DNA of 46,850 nucleotides, from assembly GCF_012932445.1 (NCBI RefSeq), contig NZ_JAAIIJ010000010.1:1-46850 (forward strand). The letters run 5' to 3'. The translations under genes and the position numbers were made by a program. This DNA is from Bifidobacterium panos. Its GTDB lineage: Bacteria > Actinomycetota > Actinomycetes > Actinomycetales > Bifidobacteriaceae. Below are positions 19,381-29,108 of this stretch, piece after piece. The notes below the pieces were generated by a model. It did not search any database and was not told the DNA's origin. It saw only the letters and a list, made by a program, of their open reading frames with translations. How positions within the stretch are numbered: the stretch's first letter is position 1; every line of letters starts with the position of its first letter.

Positions 19381-20157
19381 ATGAGTGATGAAGTGAATCT
19401 CGAAAACATCGACGCGTTGCCCGATGTGGCTGAGGTCGCCGACGCTTCCGAAACTGCGGGCGATCAGGAGCAAGAGGCTTCGGCTGAGGCCGCTCAGCCT
19501 GCCGAGACCGCTCAGTCTGAGGAAGCCGCCGAGCCGGTTGACGCCGGTCAGGCCGCCGTTAACGAGTTCTTCAAGTCTCTGCGCACCCTCGAAGGCAACT
19601 GGTATGTGTTGCACACCTACTCCGGCTACGAAAAGCGCGTGAAGACCAACGTTGAGTCCCGCATCTCCAGCTTCGGTCTGGAAAATAAGATTTTCCAGAT
19701 TGAAGTGCCGATGGAGGAAGTCGAGAAGCACACCGACAAAGGCAAGAAGGTCATCACCCGCGTGCGCGTCCCCGGCTATGTCCTCATCCGCATGTGGCCC
19801 GACGAGGACGCCCGTCGCATCGTCCGCGAGACCGAAGGTGTCACCGGCTTCGTCGGCCCCACCAAGGATCCCGCTCCTTTGAGCCGCAAGGAAGTCGTCG
19901 CCATGATGGCTCCCATGATCGCTTCCGAAGCCCTGAAGAAGGCCGGCGACAAGCCCGCTGCTGCCAAGAAGCGCAAGCTCGAAGTCTCCTACGCCGTTGG
20001 CGATCAGGTCACCGTCACCGACGGTCCCTTCGCCACCATGCCCGCCGCCGTCTCCGACGTCGAGCCCGCCACTCAGAAGCTCACCGTGCTAGTGTCCATT
20101 TTCGGCCGCGACACGCCGGTGGAGCTTGACTTCTCCCAAGTCGAAAAACTCTCCTGA
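19381..20157 (+). CDS. nusG: Transcription termination/antitermination protein NusG
   Basis: Binds RNA polymerase and Rho. 258 residues: an acidic, alanine/glutamate-rich N-terminal extension (about 1-65) typical of actinobacterial NusG, the NGN domain ([17 protein letters not shown] to [13 protein letters not shown]) and a C-terminal KOW domain ([14 protein letters not shown] to [11 protein letters not shown]). AAAGGTGAATAACGC precedes the ATG. Confidence 0.95.
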   Translation: MSDEVNLENIDALPDVAEVADASETAGDQEQEASAEAAQPAETAQSEEAAEPVDAGQAAVNEFFKSLRTLEGNWYVLHTYSGYEKRVKTNVESRISSFGLENKIFQIEVPMEEVEKHTDKGKKVITRVRVPGYVLIRMWPDEDARRIVRETEGVTGFVGPTKDPAPLSRKEVVAMMAPMIASEALKKAGDKPAAAKKRKLEVSYAVGDQVTVTDGPFATMPAAVSDVEPATQKLTVLVSIFGRDTPVELDFSQVEKLS

Positions 20158-20603
20158 AACACGCTGACGGAGCGTCTTCTGCGCCGAACCGTTAAGCAGA
20201 CAGTCCGGTGGACTGTCTGTAGGTGAGGTGAGCGGGCGCGCTATTTTGCGCCCGCGAAGGCTGGCGTAAGCCAGCGCCTCGGTCGACGTACCTTCGTACG
20301 CCTTCCCTCGGTGCGCCTTGCCGCCGCACGCGTCAGCGTGTTTCAGCCGTTGTCAATGGTGATGGAGCGTCGGCTGCGCCCCGCTCGGGATGACAGGAAA
20401 GTATCGCCGTTGTCAGACGGGGGCGGCATAATGGGAAAGCTTGTGTCTGGAGGGGAGACCCGCTAGCACAGCACAGCAATATAAGTTGCGGGAGGAGACC
20501 GCGCTTGGGCGCGTTGGTGCCGAAAGGCGAAAGAAAGCCAAGGTATCGGGCGAACACGGCACGGCGACCGGCTGAACCGCGTTATAGAAAGTAGACCATT
20601 ACT
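20158..20603 (+). promoter_or_regulatory. Hairpin-rich nusG-rplK intergenic region and rplK leader
   Basis: No gene is seen. A palindrome CAGACAGTCC...GGACTGTCTG lies at 20197-20219, then GCGGGCGC/GCGCCCGC (about 20231-20254) and GCTGGCGTAAGCCAGC (about 20260-20275). A CATAAT -10-like box at 20427-20432 could start the rplK transcript, giving a leader of about 160 nt. L1 is known in other bacteria to repress the L11-L1 operon through the leader; no specific site was identified. Confidence 0.45.
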
Positions 20604-21035
20604 ATGGCTAAAGAAAAGCAAGTATCCGCGCTGATCAAGCTGCAGATCGAAGCCGGCAAAGCCAATCCGGCTCCGCCGCTGGGCCCGGCTCTGGGTTCCC
20701 ACGGCGTGAACATCATGGACTTCTGCAAGGCCTATAACGACCAGACGAAGGACAAGATGGGCCAGGTGATCCCCGTTGAGATCACCGTGTACGAAGATCG
20801 TTCCTTCACCTTCATCCTCAAGACCCCGCCGGCCGCGGCTCTGCTGAAGAAGGCCGCCGGCGTCGCCAAGGGCACCGAGAACCCGCTGACCCACAAGGTC
20901 GGCTCCGTCACCAAGGCTCAGGTTCGCGAGATCGCCGAGATCAAGATGGCCGACCTGTCCGCCCGTGACATCGAGGCAGGCATGAAGATCATCGAAGGCA
21001 CCGCCCGCTCCATGGGCATCACGGTGACCGACTGA
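20604..21035 (+). CDS. rplK: 50S ribosomal protein L11
   Basis: Forms the GTPase-associated centre with 23S rRNA. 143 residues, normal length: [19 protein letters not shown], the proline hinge [17 protein letters not shown], then the rRNA-binding C-terminal domain ending [10 protein letters not shown]. Followed 15 nt later by rplA after AAGGAGAAGG. Confidence 0.97.
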   Translation: MAKEKQVSALIKLQIEAGKANPAPPLGPALGSHGVNIMDFCKAYNDQTKDKMGQVIPVEITVYEDRSFTFILKTPPAAALLKKAAGVAKGTENPLTHKVGSVTKAQVREIAEIKMADLSARDIEAGMKIIEGTARSMGITVTD

Positions 21036-21050
21036 TAAGGAGAAGGACAG

Positions 21051-21740
21051 ATGGCTAAGCATTCCAAGACATATCGCGAAGCGGCCGAGAAGATCGATCG
21101 CAACAACCTGTACACCCCCGACCAGGCCATTGCTCTGCTCAAGAGCCTGCCCGCCCGCAAGTTCGACGAGACCGTCGAAGCTGTGCTGCGCCTGAACGTC
21201 GACCCGCGCAAGGCCGACCAGCTGGTCCGCGGCACCGTGAGCCTGCCCAACGGCACCGGCAAGACCGTCAAGGTGCTGGTGTTCGCCCGTGGCCCGCAGG
21301 CCACCGCCGCGCAGGAAGCCGGCGCCGACATCGTCGGTGACGACGAGCTGATCGAGAAAGTGGCCGGCGGCTTCCTCGACTTCGATTCCGTCGTCGCCAC
21401 CCCCGACATGATGGGCAAGGTCGGCAAGCTGGGCCGTGTGCTCGGCCCGCGCGGCCTGATGCCGAACCCCAAGACCGGCACCGTCACGATGGATGTGGCC
21501 AAGGCCGTGCAGGACATCAAGGGCGGCAAGATCGAGTTCCGCGTCGACAAGGACGGCAACCTGAGCTTCCTGATCGGCAAGGTCTCCTTCGACGAGAAGG
21601 CTCTGGACGAGAACTTCCGCGCCGTGGCCGAAGAGGTCAAGCGCCTGAAGCCCTCCACCGTCAAGGGCCGCTACATCACCAAGGCCACCATCGCCTCCAC
21701 GATGGGCCCCGGCGTTCCGGTTGACACGAACGCTCTGTGA
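21051..21740 (+). CDS. rplA: 50S ribosomal protein L1
   Basis: Forms the L1 stalk. 229 residues with [16 protein letters not shown], the domain II stretch [13 protein letters not shown] and [14 protein letters not shown], and the C-terminal [11 protein letters not shown]. The ribosome binding site is AAGGAGAAGGA. The operon ends at the hairpin just downstream. Confidence 0.97.
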   Translation: MAKHSKTYREAAEKIDRNNLYTPDQAIALLKSLPARKFDETVEAVLRLNVDPRKADQLVRGTVSLPNGTGKTVKVLVFARGPQATAAQEAGADIVGDDELIEKVAGGFLDFDSVVATPDMMGKVGKLGRVLGPRGLMPNPKTGTVTMDVAKAVQDIKGGKIEFRVDKDGNLSFLIGKVSFDEKALDENFRAVAEEVKRLKPSTVKGRYITKATIASTMGPGVPVDTNAL

Positions 21741-21764
21741 TGTAAACGAAACTTAAGCGAAATA

Positions 21765-21803
21765 AGACCCCCGTCGCGCTTCGTGCGTGGCGGGGGTCTT
21801 CGC
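21765..21803 (+). terminator. Terminator-like hairpin after rplA
   Basis: AAGACCCCCG pairs with CGGGGGTCTT around a GCGCTTCGTGC-type loop. The stem is long and GC-rich but lacks a clear T run after it. Confidence 0.7.
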
Positions 21804-22315
21804 ATGGAGAAGCGGTTATCCGCCTCCGTCGGCTTCCGTGAGCAATCTCCGTCAGCAGCCTCCGTCAGCAGCGCTCATCAGCCCCCTCACCATCGCCTCC
21901 ATTAGGTGCGCCGCCCACCTTCTCATCAGGGGGAATTGGTTTCTTCGAATATGGGTCTACGCTAAAGCCGACCGAATGTATGCGAACTTAACTTAACGGA
22001 TTGAACTTAACAGACTTAACTTAACGAACTTAACTTAACGGATTGAATTGCGAACGATTGAACTGCGAAAGTCGAACGTGCTGCTGACGGTCGCTTTCAA
22101 TTGAGTTAATTGAATTAAAGATGTTACTGGGAAAATCGCGCACAGCACACTGTGTTGTCATGGGGGATTGTGACTGCGCGCGTGGCACAGGTTTCCGGCA
22201 TGACCCGGGGATGAAGCGGTGGTGTGCTTCGTCTTCCCCGCGGTCGTGCCGGTTGCCTTGCCTTTCTTTCGGTAGCAAAACCACGCAAGGTGACTGGCGC
22301 TGAGAAGGGGGCGGC
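21804..22315. other. Intergenic region with TTAACTTAACG repeats before the pilin locus
   Basis: No gene is visible. CGAACTTAACTTAACGGATT is repeated exactly at 21983 and 22025 (period 42), with partial copies between and after. From about 22119 the sequence is a paralogue of the leader in front of pilin P3 (26845-27020). It includes a GCGCGCAG/CTGCGCGC-type stem and a shared GTCATGGGGGAT. The leader ends in a strong AGAAGGGGG ribosome binding site at about 22303-22311. Confidence 0.55.
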
Positions 22316-22447
22316 ATGGCATATAGAAACATGACTGTGGGTTGGGGCGCTGTTGCCAGCCAACCGGTTACGCCCGAGTGTTGCGACGATCACTGGAATC
22401 CGCCGAAACGGAAGCTGAAAAAGAGGGGGGGGGGATTCGTCTGCTAA
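22316..22447 (+). CDS. Phase-variable leader reading frame (43 codons) running into G10
   Basis: The ATG at 22316 has a strong AGAAGGGGG ribosome binding site. The frame reads MAYRNMTVGWGAV... to PPKRKLKKRGGGFVC and stops at 22447 just after the G10 tract. In another phase the sequence is open from 22419 to a TGA at 22815-22817, which overlaps the P1 start (ATG at 22810) by eight bases. Losing one G, or gaining two, would join the two into a protein of about 166 residues and couple its translation to P1. I do not recognise the product. Whether it is a true protein or a translational switch is inference. Confidence 0.4.
   Translation: MAYRNMTVGWGAVASQPVTPECCDDHWNPPKRKLKKRGGGFVC
22425..22434 (+). 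repeat. G10 tract inside the leader reading frame
   Basis: Ten consecutive G that decide the frame of the upstream 43-codon frame. Of the three possible phases only one (G9 or G12) leads to the long open frame ending on the P1 start. The other two stop at 22447 or 22470. Poly-G tracts are established slipped-strand sites and have been reported in bifidobacterial pilus genes. Confidence 0.75.
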
Positions 22448-22809
22448 ATGCTATATCGATGGTGGGCTGACTGGTCGATTCGAAAGGCTGACAGCCTGTG
22501 ATGTGTGCATGTTTTTTGGCAAGTTATTTGCGGTTATCGCGAAGCGCGGAGTTGCGGGTGGTCGCCTGATTGGGTTCGGCAATGGTGCTGATGGTGTTGA
22601 TGGTATTGATTGCGCGAGTCTGCCGCTGGCCACTTGCATTTGGCCGATTTGGCCGAAATTTTCCGCTATCACTGCGGTGATCGCCCATTGGTTCAATGCC
22701 GCCAACGTGAGTTCTAAGACGACGATTAAGACAACGACTAAGACAACGATGGGGCTGGAGAGTGCCGAGTTCAGGCTGTTTGGGGAGAAGAAGAAAGGAA
22801 CAATCAAGC

Positions 22810-24492
22810 ATGTTTGAGAGGAGACGGTTTCGTCGCGGTTGCTTGTTGCCCATTGTGGTTGCCCTGGTCGCCGCGATGATATGCGCTTTCGGTTCAGCCT
22901 CCACATCGGCCACAGCCGAACCCGAAAAAATCACGCTTAAGGTAACTAACGTTGAAGCGGGCGTGAAAGGCACAGCATACAAGTACATGGATGTGAATTT
23001 GGAAGGTGGATCAACTGAGCCGGTAGAAAAGTTCGGTCTACAAGTGACCGATGTGGTGAAGAGAAACTTTGAACACTACATCGACAGTGAGGGCAAACCG
23101 ACTGAACAGTTTAAGGGAATGGACGCTGATGGCAGAAATGCTTTCTCTGACAAGTTGCTTGCTGTTATCACGAATCAAGGAATTACTTTGCCGTCAGAGG
23201 CTGTCGTGGCTTCTGTCGTGGCTTCTGGCGATGGTGACGGTATTAGTTTTCATCTCCCGATGGGAGGTTACGTGATCAAGCTCACCAACGGCAGTAGTCA
23301 TCTATATGACCCGATTTTTGCTTATATTTGGCCGCAGGACGGGACTCTTACGGTTAGGAAGGATTTCGACCAAAGCGCTCTTGCCTCTATAGGGGCCAAA
23401 AGCCAGGAAATTACCAGCAAGAAGACGGTGGGTGACGATGACAATAAGACTAAGACCCATAGCCAAATCGGCGATATTGTCAGATTCCAAGTTAAGACTC
23501 CAATCCCCAAATATCCGGCTAATGCCACCAACAAGTATTTTGGCGTGCAAGATCACCCGGATCCTGGTTTGAGCATCAGATTGGAGTCGATTAAGGTTCA
23601 AATTGAGGGCGAACAAACCGCGTTTGATAAAAATAGTAAAGATTATTCGACGGATTCCGTCGGTGCCGACCCCGGCGACGCGGGTGGCGAGGGCTTCAGA
23701 GTCGAATTCGATACGGAGCAATACAGGAGTAAGCTCTCTGAAGCCGCCATGTTAGACAAGAAGCTCATCGTCAAATACGAAGGTAAGTTAGATGAGAAGG
23801 CTTCGATTAAGGGTGGGAATGGTACACAAAATCATGCTCATCCGTTGATTGTGAAGGATAATTACGATCCTGAACTTGACCTCAACAACAAGTATACGAA
23901 TCCGCCTGATGCTCCCGCTTTTACCACGATATACACCTACGGCGTCAAGCTCACCAAGATGGATTCCCAGACGGAGGCCGAACTGCCGGGTACCCAGTTC
24001 GAACTGCATAAGAATGACAGTAAAGTCCATGTAAAACAAAAAGGCGAGGGCATGTACATTGTTCAAGAGGCCGGTCCTGGCGGCATCACTACCACTATCA
24101 CTAGCGGTAAGAATGGTTTGGTTCAGATTGATGGTCTGAATGCGGGCGTCACCTACACGCTGAAGGAAACTAAGTCTCTCGAGGATTACGACCCTGCTGG
24201 GCCGGTTACGATTGAGATTAAGGATGGAGATCCTGATGAGCCTGATGGCATACCGGATCTCAACAGCAGCATGATTGGTGGTAATCCCGTTACTGCGGCG
24301 CTCGAGGATAACCGCCTCACGTACACGCTTACGAACACGAAGAAAAGGCCGCCCGAAGAACAATTCGACTTCACGCTGCCGAAGACTGGTGCGATGGGCA
24401 CCGCGGTCTTCAGCGCGTTCGGTGTGGCGTTGGTCGCTGCTGGCGTCGCGCTTGTCATCGTCCGCCGTCGAAAGGACAAGCAATCTTCTTAA
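22810..24492 (+). CDS. LPKTG-anchored isopeptide-domain pilin-like protein (P1)
   Basis: 560 residues from the ATG at 22810 (AAAGGA upstream). Signal peptide to about residue 37 (RRRFRRGCLLPIVVALVAA...SATA). An N-terminal domain ends at the pilin-motif position YIWPQDG. A D2-type isopeptide domain follows (KKTV lysine; NHAHPL asparagine), then a CnaB/SpaA domain (GVKLTKMDS lysine, LKETKS glutamate). The sorting signal is LPKTG (523-527), hydrophobic helix, RRRKDKQSS. There is no lysine right after the motif proline, so it may not polymerise in the usual way. It is closest to P2. It lacks the shared promoter module of P2-P7 and is preceded by the phase-variable leader frame. Confidence 0.88.
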   Translation: MFERRRFRRGCLLPIVVALVAAMICAFGSASTSATAEPEKITLKVTNVEAGVKGTAYKYMDVNLEGGSTEPVEKFGLQVTDVVKRNFEHYIDSEGKPTEQFKGMDADGRNAFSDKLLAVITNQGITLPSEAVVASVVASGDGDGISFHLPMGGYVIKLTNGSSHLYDPIFAYIWPQDGTLTVRKDFDQSALASIGAKSQEITSKKTVGDDDNKTKTHSQIGDIVRFQVKTPIPKYPANATNKYFGVQDHPDPGLSIRLESIKVQIEGEQTAFDKNSKDYSTDSVGADPGDAGGEGFRVEFDTEQYRSKLSEAAMLDKKLIVKYEGKLDEKASIKGGNGTQNHAHPLIVKDNYDPELDLNNKYTNPPDAPAFTTIYTYGVKLTKMDSQTEAELPGTQFELHKNDSKVHVKQKGEGMYIVQEAGPGGITTTITSGKNGLVQIDGLNAGVTYTLKETKSLEDYDPAGPVTIEIKDGDPDEPDGIPDLNSSMIGGNPVTAALEDNRLTYTLTNTKKRPPEEQFDFTLPKTGAMGTAVFSAFGVALVAAGVALVIVRRRKDKQSS

Positions 24493-24539
24493 GTTGGCCA
24501 GTGACTCAATGGCCGAGAGCGCCGCATGGCTGGGCAAAG

Positions 24540-24605
24540 CCCATGGGGTGTGCCTCTCGTGCCTCGTGACGGGGTGAATTCGTCTTGTGGGAACGCGGCT
24601 ACCGT
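24540..24605 (+). promoter_or_regulatory. Shared pilin upstream module (P2)
   Basis: A dyad starting CCCATGGGGTGTG and closing GTGACGGGG, then GGGGTGAA (24571) and TACCGT (24600-24605) with 21 nt between. The same order and spacing precede P3 to P7. It lies 110 nt before the P2 ATG. Confidence 0.55.
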
Positions 24606-24714
24606 GTACGGCGATAGCTTGCTTTGTTTTCCGTGGTTGCGCCGGTCACCTTGCTTTAGGTTTCCTTTGGCTGATTTCCGGGGGGAAAGCGGCAGAAGAA
24701 AGGAATAACCGAGC

Positions 24715-26514
24715 ATGTTTGATGGGAGACGGTCTCGTCGCGGTTGCTTGTTGCCCATTGTGGTCGCCTTGGTCGCCGCGATGGTGTGTGCTTTCGGTTC
24801 GGCCTCCATGTCGGCGACGGCCGAGTCCGAGGGGACTTCAGCCCTCACCACTGAGCTTAAGGTGACTAACCTTGAAAAGGGCGTAAAAGGCACAGCATAC
24901 AAATATATGAAGGTGGAGGGAGAGGGAGACCAGGACAACCAGCCGAAACAGCACTTCGAGTCACCAGTGATCAACGTGGTGAGCAATGACTTTGCAAGCA
25001 AAAACTACATCAAAGATCGCGACAAAGATGGCGACGAACCGACTAAAGAGTTCAGGGACATGGACTCTGAAGACAGAAACGCTTTCACCGACAAGTTGCT
25101 CAGTCTTGTCGCGAATGACTTAATTACTTTGACTTCTTATTCGAGTGATGTTGCGGTTTCCGGTACTGGCGGTAAAGCCGAGATTAGTTTCACCCTCCCG
25201 GTAGGGGGCTACGTGATTAAGCTCACTAACGGCAGCGATTGCATATATACCCCGATTCTTGCTGATGTCTGGTTGCACCCGAATGGAAATCTTCAGATCC
25301 GGGGGGATCTCGACCTTAGCCCTATTGACGCAATAGCGGCCAAGAGCGAGAAAATTACCAGCAAGAAGACGGTGGATGGCAATAAGACTAAAACCCATAG
25401 CCAAATCGGCGAAGCTCTGAACTTCCGGGTTGAAACTCCGATCCCCAAATATCTGACTCATGCCACCAACAAGCATTTTGGCGTGGAAGATCATCCGGAT
25501 TGTGGTCTGACCATTAAGCCATCTTCGATTAAGGTTCAAATTGGCGGGAAGATGCTTTCGAAGGAGAACAAGGATTATTCGGATGATAGTGTCTCTGCTG
25601 AAAAAGATCGAGGCAGTGGTATCAGAATCGAATTCAACACTGAGCAATATAATAAGAGTAAGCTCACCGACGCTGCCGAATCAGGCGAGAGCCTCATCGT
25701 CGAATACGAAGGCAGATTGAATGATAAGGCTTCGATTGAGGGTGGCGGTACACGAAACCACGCTCGTCCGCTGATTGTGAAGGATAACTACGATCCCAAG
25801 CTTAACCTCTTCGACAAGTACACGAATCCGCCTGAAACTCCTGCTTTTACCACGTTATACACTTACGGCGTCAAACTCACCAAGGTGGATTCCAAGGATG
25901 AGAGCAGAAAGCTGGGGGATGCCGAATTTGAGCTGTATAAGAAGGAAGATGGCACCACTACTGAAATCAAGGTAAAAAAACAATCCGCTGATCCCACCTC
26001 AGCGGGACAGGCTGGTGCCGCCACGGGCATGTACGTTGTTCAGGAGGCTGGTTCCCCGGGTAGCGTCCCCATCACCAGCAATGCCGAGGGGCTCGTTCAG
26101 ATTGATGGTCTGAATGCAGGTGTCACCTACATACTGAAGGAAACCAAGGCTCCTGAAGGTTATAGCGACTCTGCTGAGCTGGTGACGACTGAGATTATAA
26201 TCCGCGACGAAAAAACTGAAGATGGTAGCTCTAATGGGCCTGATGGTAAGCCGGATCTCGACAACAGCAGCATGATTGGTGGTAAGGCCGTTACGGCGCT
26301 TGATAACAACCGCCTCGTAGGCAACATTGAGAACAAGTCGACGGCGCAGCCAGGTCCCGGCCCCGGCCCAGACCCAGGCCAGTATGACTTTACGTTGCCG
26401 AAGACTGGTGCGATGGGCACTGCGGCTTTCAGCGCGATCGGTGTGGCGCTGGTCGCTGGCGGTGTCGCTCTTGTGGTGGTCATACGTCGCCGCAAGGTCA
26501 AGCACTCCTCTTAG
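24715..26514 (+). CDS. LPKTG-anchored isopeptide-domain pilin-like protein (P2)
   Basis: 599 residues; signal peptide MFDGRRSRRGCLLPIVV to about residue 37. The architecture is that of P1, and the two are the most similar pair at the N-terminus, in the isopeptide domain and in the sorting signal. The pilin-motif position reads DVWLHPNGN with no lysine. D2-type domain with KKTVDG and NHARPL; CnaB domain with GVKLTKVDS and LKETKAPEGY. A proline/glycine stretch (PGPGPGPDPG) precedes LPKTG (561-565). GAAGAAAGGAATAA is the ribosome binding site. Confidence 0.88.
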   Translation: MFDGRRSRRGCLLPIVVALVAAMVCAFGSASMSATAESEGTSALTTELKVTNLEKGVKGTAYKYMKVEGEGDQDNQPKQHFESPVINVVSNDFASKNYIKDRDKDGDEPTKEFRDMDSEDRNAFTDKLLSLVANDLITLTSYSSDVAVSGTGGKAEISFTLPVGGYVIKLTNGSDCIYTPILADVWLHPNGNLQIRGDLDLSPIDAIAAKSEKITSKKTVDGNKTKTHSQIGEALNFRVETPIPKYLTHATNKHFGVEDHPDCGLTIKPSSIKVQIGGKMLSKENKDYSDDSVSAEKDRGSGIRIEFNTEQYNKSKLTDAAESGESLIVEYEGRLNDKASIEGGGTRNHARPLIVKDNYDPKLNLFDKYTNPPETPAFTTLYTYGVKLTKVDSKDESRKLGDAEFELYKKEDGTTTEIKVKKQSADPTSAGQAGAATGMYVVQEAGSPGSVPITSNAEGLVQIDGLNAGVTYILKETKAPEGYSDSAELVTTEIIIRDEKTEDGSSNGPDGKPDLDNSSMIGGKAVTALDNNRLVGNIENKSTAQPGPGPGPDPGQYDFTLPKTGAMGTAAFSAIGVALVAGGVALVVVIRRRKVKHSS

Positions 26515-27051
26515 CGCCGCAGAGTAGCTATACGGTAAAAACGTCAAAGGCCTCAAAGGCGTTGCATGGCTGGGCGAACCCCATGCTTGCATGATCGGGC
26601 GAACCCATGTGTCTCGGCCGGGCGAACCAACATGTGCTTGCACAGCTGGGCGACCCCCCCAGCGCCTCTGCGCGAACCCGCAACCCGTGGGGTGCCATTC
26701 GCGCCTCGCGACGGGGTGAACCGCTCCTTTCGGAATGCGGCTAGCGTATAAGCGACGGAAATTGTTGCGAATACAAGGGAAACAAGGAATACAAAGGAAT
26801 ACAAGGATGGGCTGTTGATGGGCTGCTGAAAGTTTTCAATCAAAAGGTGTTCTCAGGGGGAAGCGCGCGCAGTTCATGCTGTGGTGTCATGGGGGATCAT
26901 GGGCTGCGCGCGGGGCGGGTTTTCGGGAGAATCGACGGGAATTGAAGCGGGCGGCACCTCGCTTCGCCCGCGGCTTGCGCTGGTTGCCCGCCTCGGGTTT
27001 CCTGGCTGGCTCGCTAAAGAAAGCGGCGGAAGAAGAAAGGAATAACGGAAT
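26515..27051. other. P2-P3 intergenic region with direct repeats and duplicated leader
   Basis: After P2, a GGGCGAACC-containing unit of about 25-30 bp repeats four times (26563-26656), related to a single copy after P1. The shared pilin module follows. Then comes a leader (about 26845-27020) paralogous to 22119-22300, with a GCGCGCAG/CTGCGCGC stem. No gene is visible. Confidence 0.6.
26684..26745 (+). promoter_or_regulatory. Shared pilin upstream module (P3)
   Basis: CCCGT (26684-26688) pairs with ACGGG (26709-26713), where P6 has CCCAT with ATGGG: a compensated pair of changes. GGGGTGAA (26711) and TAGCGT (26740-26745) are 21 nt apart. It lies 307 nt before P3, because an extra leader segment intervenes. 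Confidence 0.55.
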
Positions 27052-28899
27052 ATGTTTGATGGGAAACGGTCTCATCGCGGCCGCCTGTTGCCCATTGTGG
27101 TTGTTCTGGTGGCCGCAATGGTGGGCGCTTTCGGCTCGGCTTCCACGCTGGCGACGGCTAATCCTGCAGCAGCTCCAGCCGGCAACGTGACCTCAGCGAC
27201 CACGGCCGCGCTCAAGGTGACTCACCTTGAAGATGGCGTGGAAGCCACGGCATACAGGTACATGAGCGTGAATTGGGATGATACAGTGCATCAGCCACGC
27301 ACCCCGCAATACTTATTTGACACCGAAGTGGCTAAGTGGCTGAGAGAACAGACGGGTTTTAAAAACTACATCAGCACCGACGGCGGCCCAACCGACTCAT
27401 TCAGAACCCTGAACTCCGCTGATATGCGCGACTTTTCCGATCGATTACTTGCGGCTATTGCGAGAGGTACCGTTAATGTAGCTACTCTGCAAGTCGACCA
27501 GCAGACTGCCGCGAGTGTCGGCTCCGACGGCAGCGACAATGCTCAGCTCACTTTCCACCTCCCGATGGGTGGCTATCTGATTGGGTTCAGCAACGGCGTT
27601 AGTCGCGTGTATCAGCCGATTGGCACTTATATTCGGCCGCGGTACGATGAGGCCACCAAGAGATACCAACTTGAGGTTGAGAATATCGACGGCACTCCCA
27701 GCGATACGGAATTTGATGCCAAGAGCAAGGAAATCACCAGCACGAAGACGGTGAACACCAAGAAGAAGACCCACAGCCAAATCGGCGATGTTCTCGACTT
27801 CCTCGTTACGACCCCGATTCCTCACTATCCCGATGGTGCCCTCAACAAGAAGTTCGGCGTGCAGGATCACCCGTATCGCGGTCTGACTATTAATCCATCT
27901 TCGATTAGGGTTCAGATTGAGGGCGAAGAAGCCCCGCTCGATCCCGATACGCATTACTCAGTGAGGGCTGTTGATGCCGGAGCTGATGACAAGCGCGGCA
28001 CTGGCTTCAAGGTCGAATTCACAAATGATCAATATGAGAACAGGCTGGCTGATGCCGGCAGACAAGCCAAGAAGCTCACCGTCACCTACAAGGGCACGCT
28101 GAATCGTGACGCTCCGATTAAGGGTGGCACACATAACTACGCTCAGCCATTGATTCCGAAGAATATCTACAACCCAACTGTCGGCTACACGGACCCGCTC
28201 CCCCGCCCCGCTGTCACCACGGTGTACACCTACGGCATCAGGTTCACCAAGGCGGATTCTCAAAACGAGAATAATGGGCTGAAGGGTGCCACGTTCAAGC
28301 TGTACAGGGGGAAGAGTGGCAATACTGAAGTCAGTGTAGGAGAGAAAATCACCGATGCTGGCTCGGAGGAGAATGCTGGCTCGGAGGGGGATGCTGGCTC
28401 GGAGCCAAAAGCCGGCGCCACCGCGGGCATGTACGTTGTCCAAAGCGGTCCCTCCGGCAGCGCCACCCTCACCAGCGGCGAGAATGGTCTGCTGCAAATC
28501 GACGGCCTGGGCGCGGGCACCTACAGGCTACAGGAAGTCAAGGCGCCCAACGGCGGCTACACCCTGCCGTATAAGCCGATCGTGATTGAAATCAAAGACG
28601 AACAGGCCAACGGCGACGGCGAGTCTGGCGATAAAGGCGATCAGTCTGAGCCTGCTGAACCCGATGGTGTGCCAGACAGCACCAGCAAGATCGGCGGCAA
28701 GACCGCCACTGTGGACTCCGCCGATAATCGCCTCATATACACCTTCACGAACAGAAAGGCCGACTTCAATCTGCCCGAAACTGGCGCGATAGGTGCTGTG
28801 ATTTTCGGTGTGCTCGGTGTGGCGCTGGTCGCCACCAGCGTGACTCTTGTGGTCGTCCATCGTCGTCGTCGCAAGGGCAAGGGCAAGCGCTCCTCGTAA
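27052..28899 (+). CDS. LPETG-anchored isopeptide-domain pilin-like protein (P3)
   Basis: 615 residues; signal peptide MFDGKRSHRGRLLPIVVVLVAAM to about residue 37. N-terminal domain with MGGYLIGFSNG and YQPIGTYIRPRYDE (arginine, not lysine, after the motif proline). D2-type isopeptide domain (TKTVNTKKKTHSQIGD; HNYAQPLIPK). CnaB domain with GIRFTKADS and LQEVKAPNGGY. Sorting signal LPETG (574-578), helix and RRRRKGKGKRSS. An internal nine-codon repeat (DAGSEENAGSEGDAGSE, about 28359-28406) sits in the CnaB domain. The purine-rich GCGGAAGAAGAAAGGAA precedes the start. Confidence 0.88.
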   Translation: MFDGKRSHRGRLLPIVVVLVAAMVGAFGSASTLATANPAAAPAGNVTSATTAALKVTHLEDGVEATAYRYMSVNWDDTVHQPRTPQYLFDTEVAKWLREQTGFKNYISTDGGPTDSFRTLNSADMRDFSDRLLAAIARGTVNVATLQVDQQTAASVGSDGSDNAQLTFHLPMGGYLIGFSNGVSRVYQPIGTYIRPRYDEATKRYQLEVENIDGTPSDTEFDAKSKEITSTKTVNTKKKTHSQIGDVLDFLVTTPIPHYPDGALNKKFGVQDHPYRGLTINPSSIRVQIEGEEAPLDPDTHYSVRAVDAGADDKRGTGFKVEFTNDQYENRLADAGRQAKKLTVTYKGTLNRDAPIKGGTHNYAQPLIPKNIYNPTVGYTDPLPRPAVTTVYTYGIRFTKADSQNENNGLKGATFKLYRGKSGNTEVSVGEKITDAGSEENAGSEGDAGSEPKAGATAGMYVVQSGPSGSATLTSGENGLLQIDGLGAGTYRLQEVKAPNGGYTLPYKPIVIEIKDEQANGDGESGDKGDQSEPAEPDGVPDSTSKIGGKTATVDSADNRLIYTFTNRKADFNLPETGAIGAVIFGVLGVALVATSVTLVVVHRRRRKGKGKRSS

Positions 28900-28986
28900 T
28901 GCCGCGGAGCGGAGAGCGCCGCAGCAGAAGTGCCGAACGAGCGCCCAAAGCAAAAGCGCCGCACAGCCGACTGGGAGCTGGGCGCA

Positions 28987-29053
28987 CCTCATAAGGTGTG
29001 GTCTTCATGCTTCTTGATGGGGTGAATCGCTTTAGCTGGAATGAATCTAGCGT
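28987..29053 (+). promoter_or_regulatory. Shared pilin upstream module (P4)
   Basis: CCTCATAAGGTGTG...CATGCTTCTTGATGGGG dyad, then GGGGTGAA (29019) and TAGCGT (29048-29053), 21 nt apart. It lies only 56 nt before the P4 ATG. Confidence 0.55.
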
Positions 29054-29108
29054 GTAACCAGCGGGGGATGCGGCTGGAAAGCGGCGAAGAAGAAAGGAAC
29101 AACGGAAT

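Noticed and set aside
24526..24708. 60-codon frame ending six bases before P2, as a second leader peptide
   Set aside because: It crosses the shared promoter module, has no strong ribosome binding site and no homopolymer tract, so it is more likely chance.
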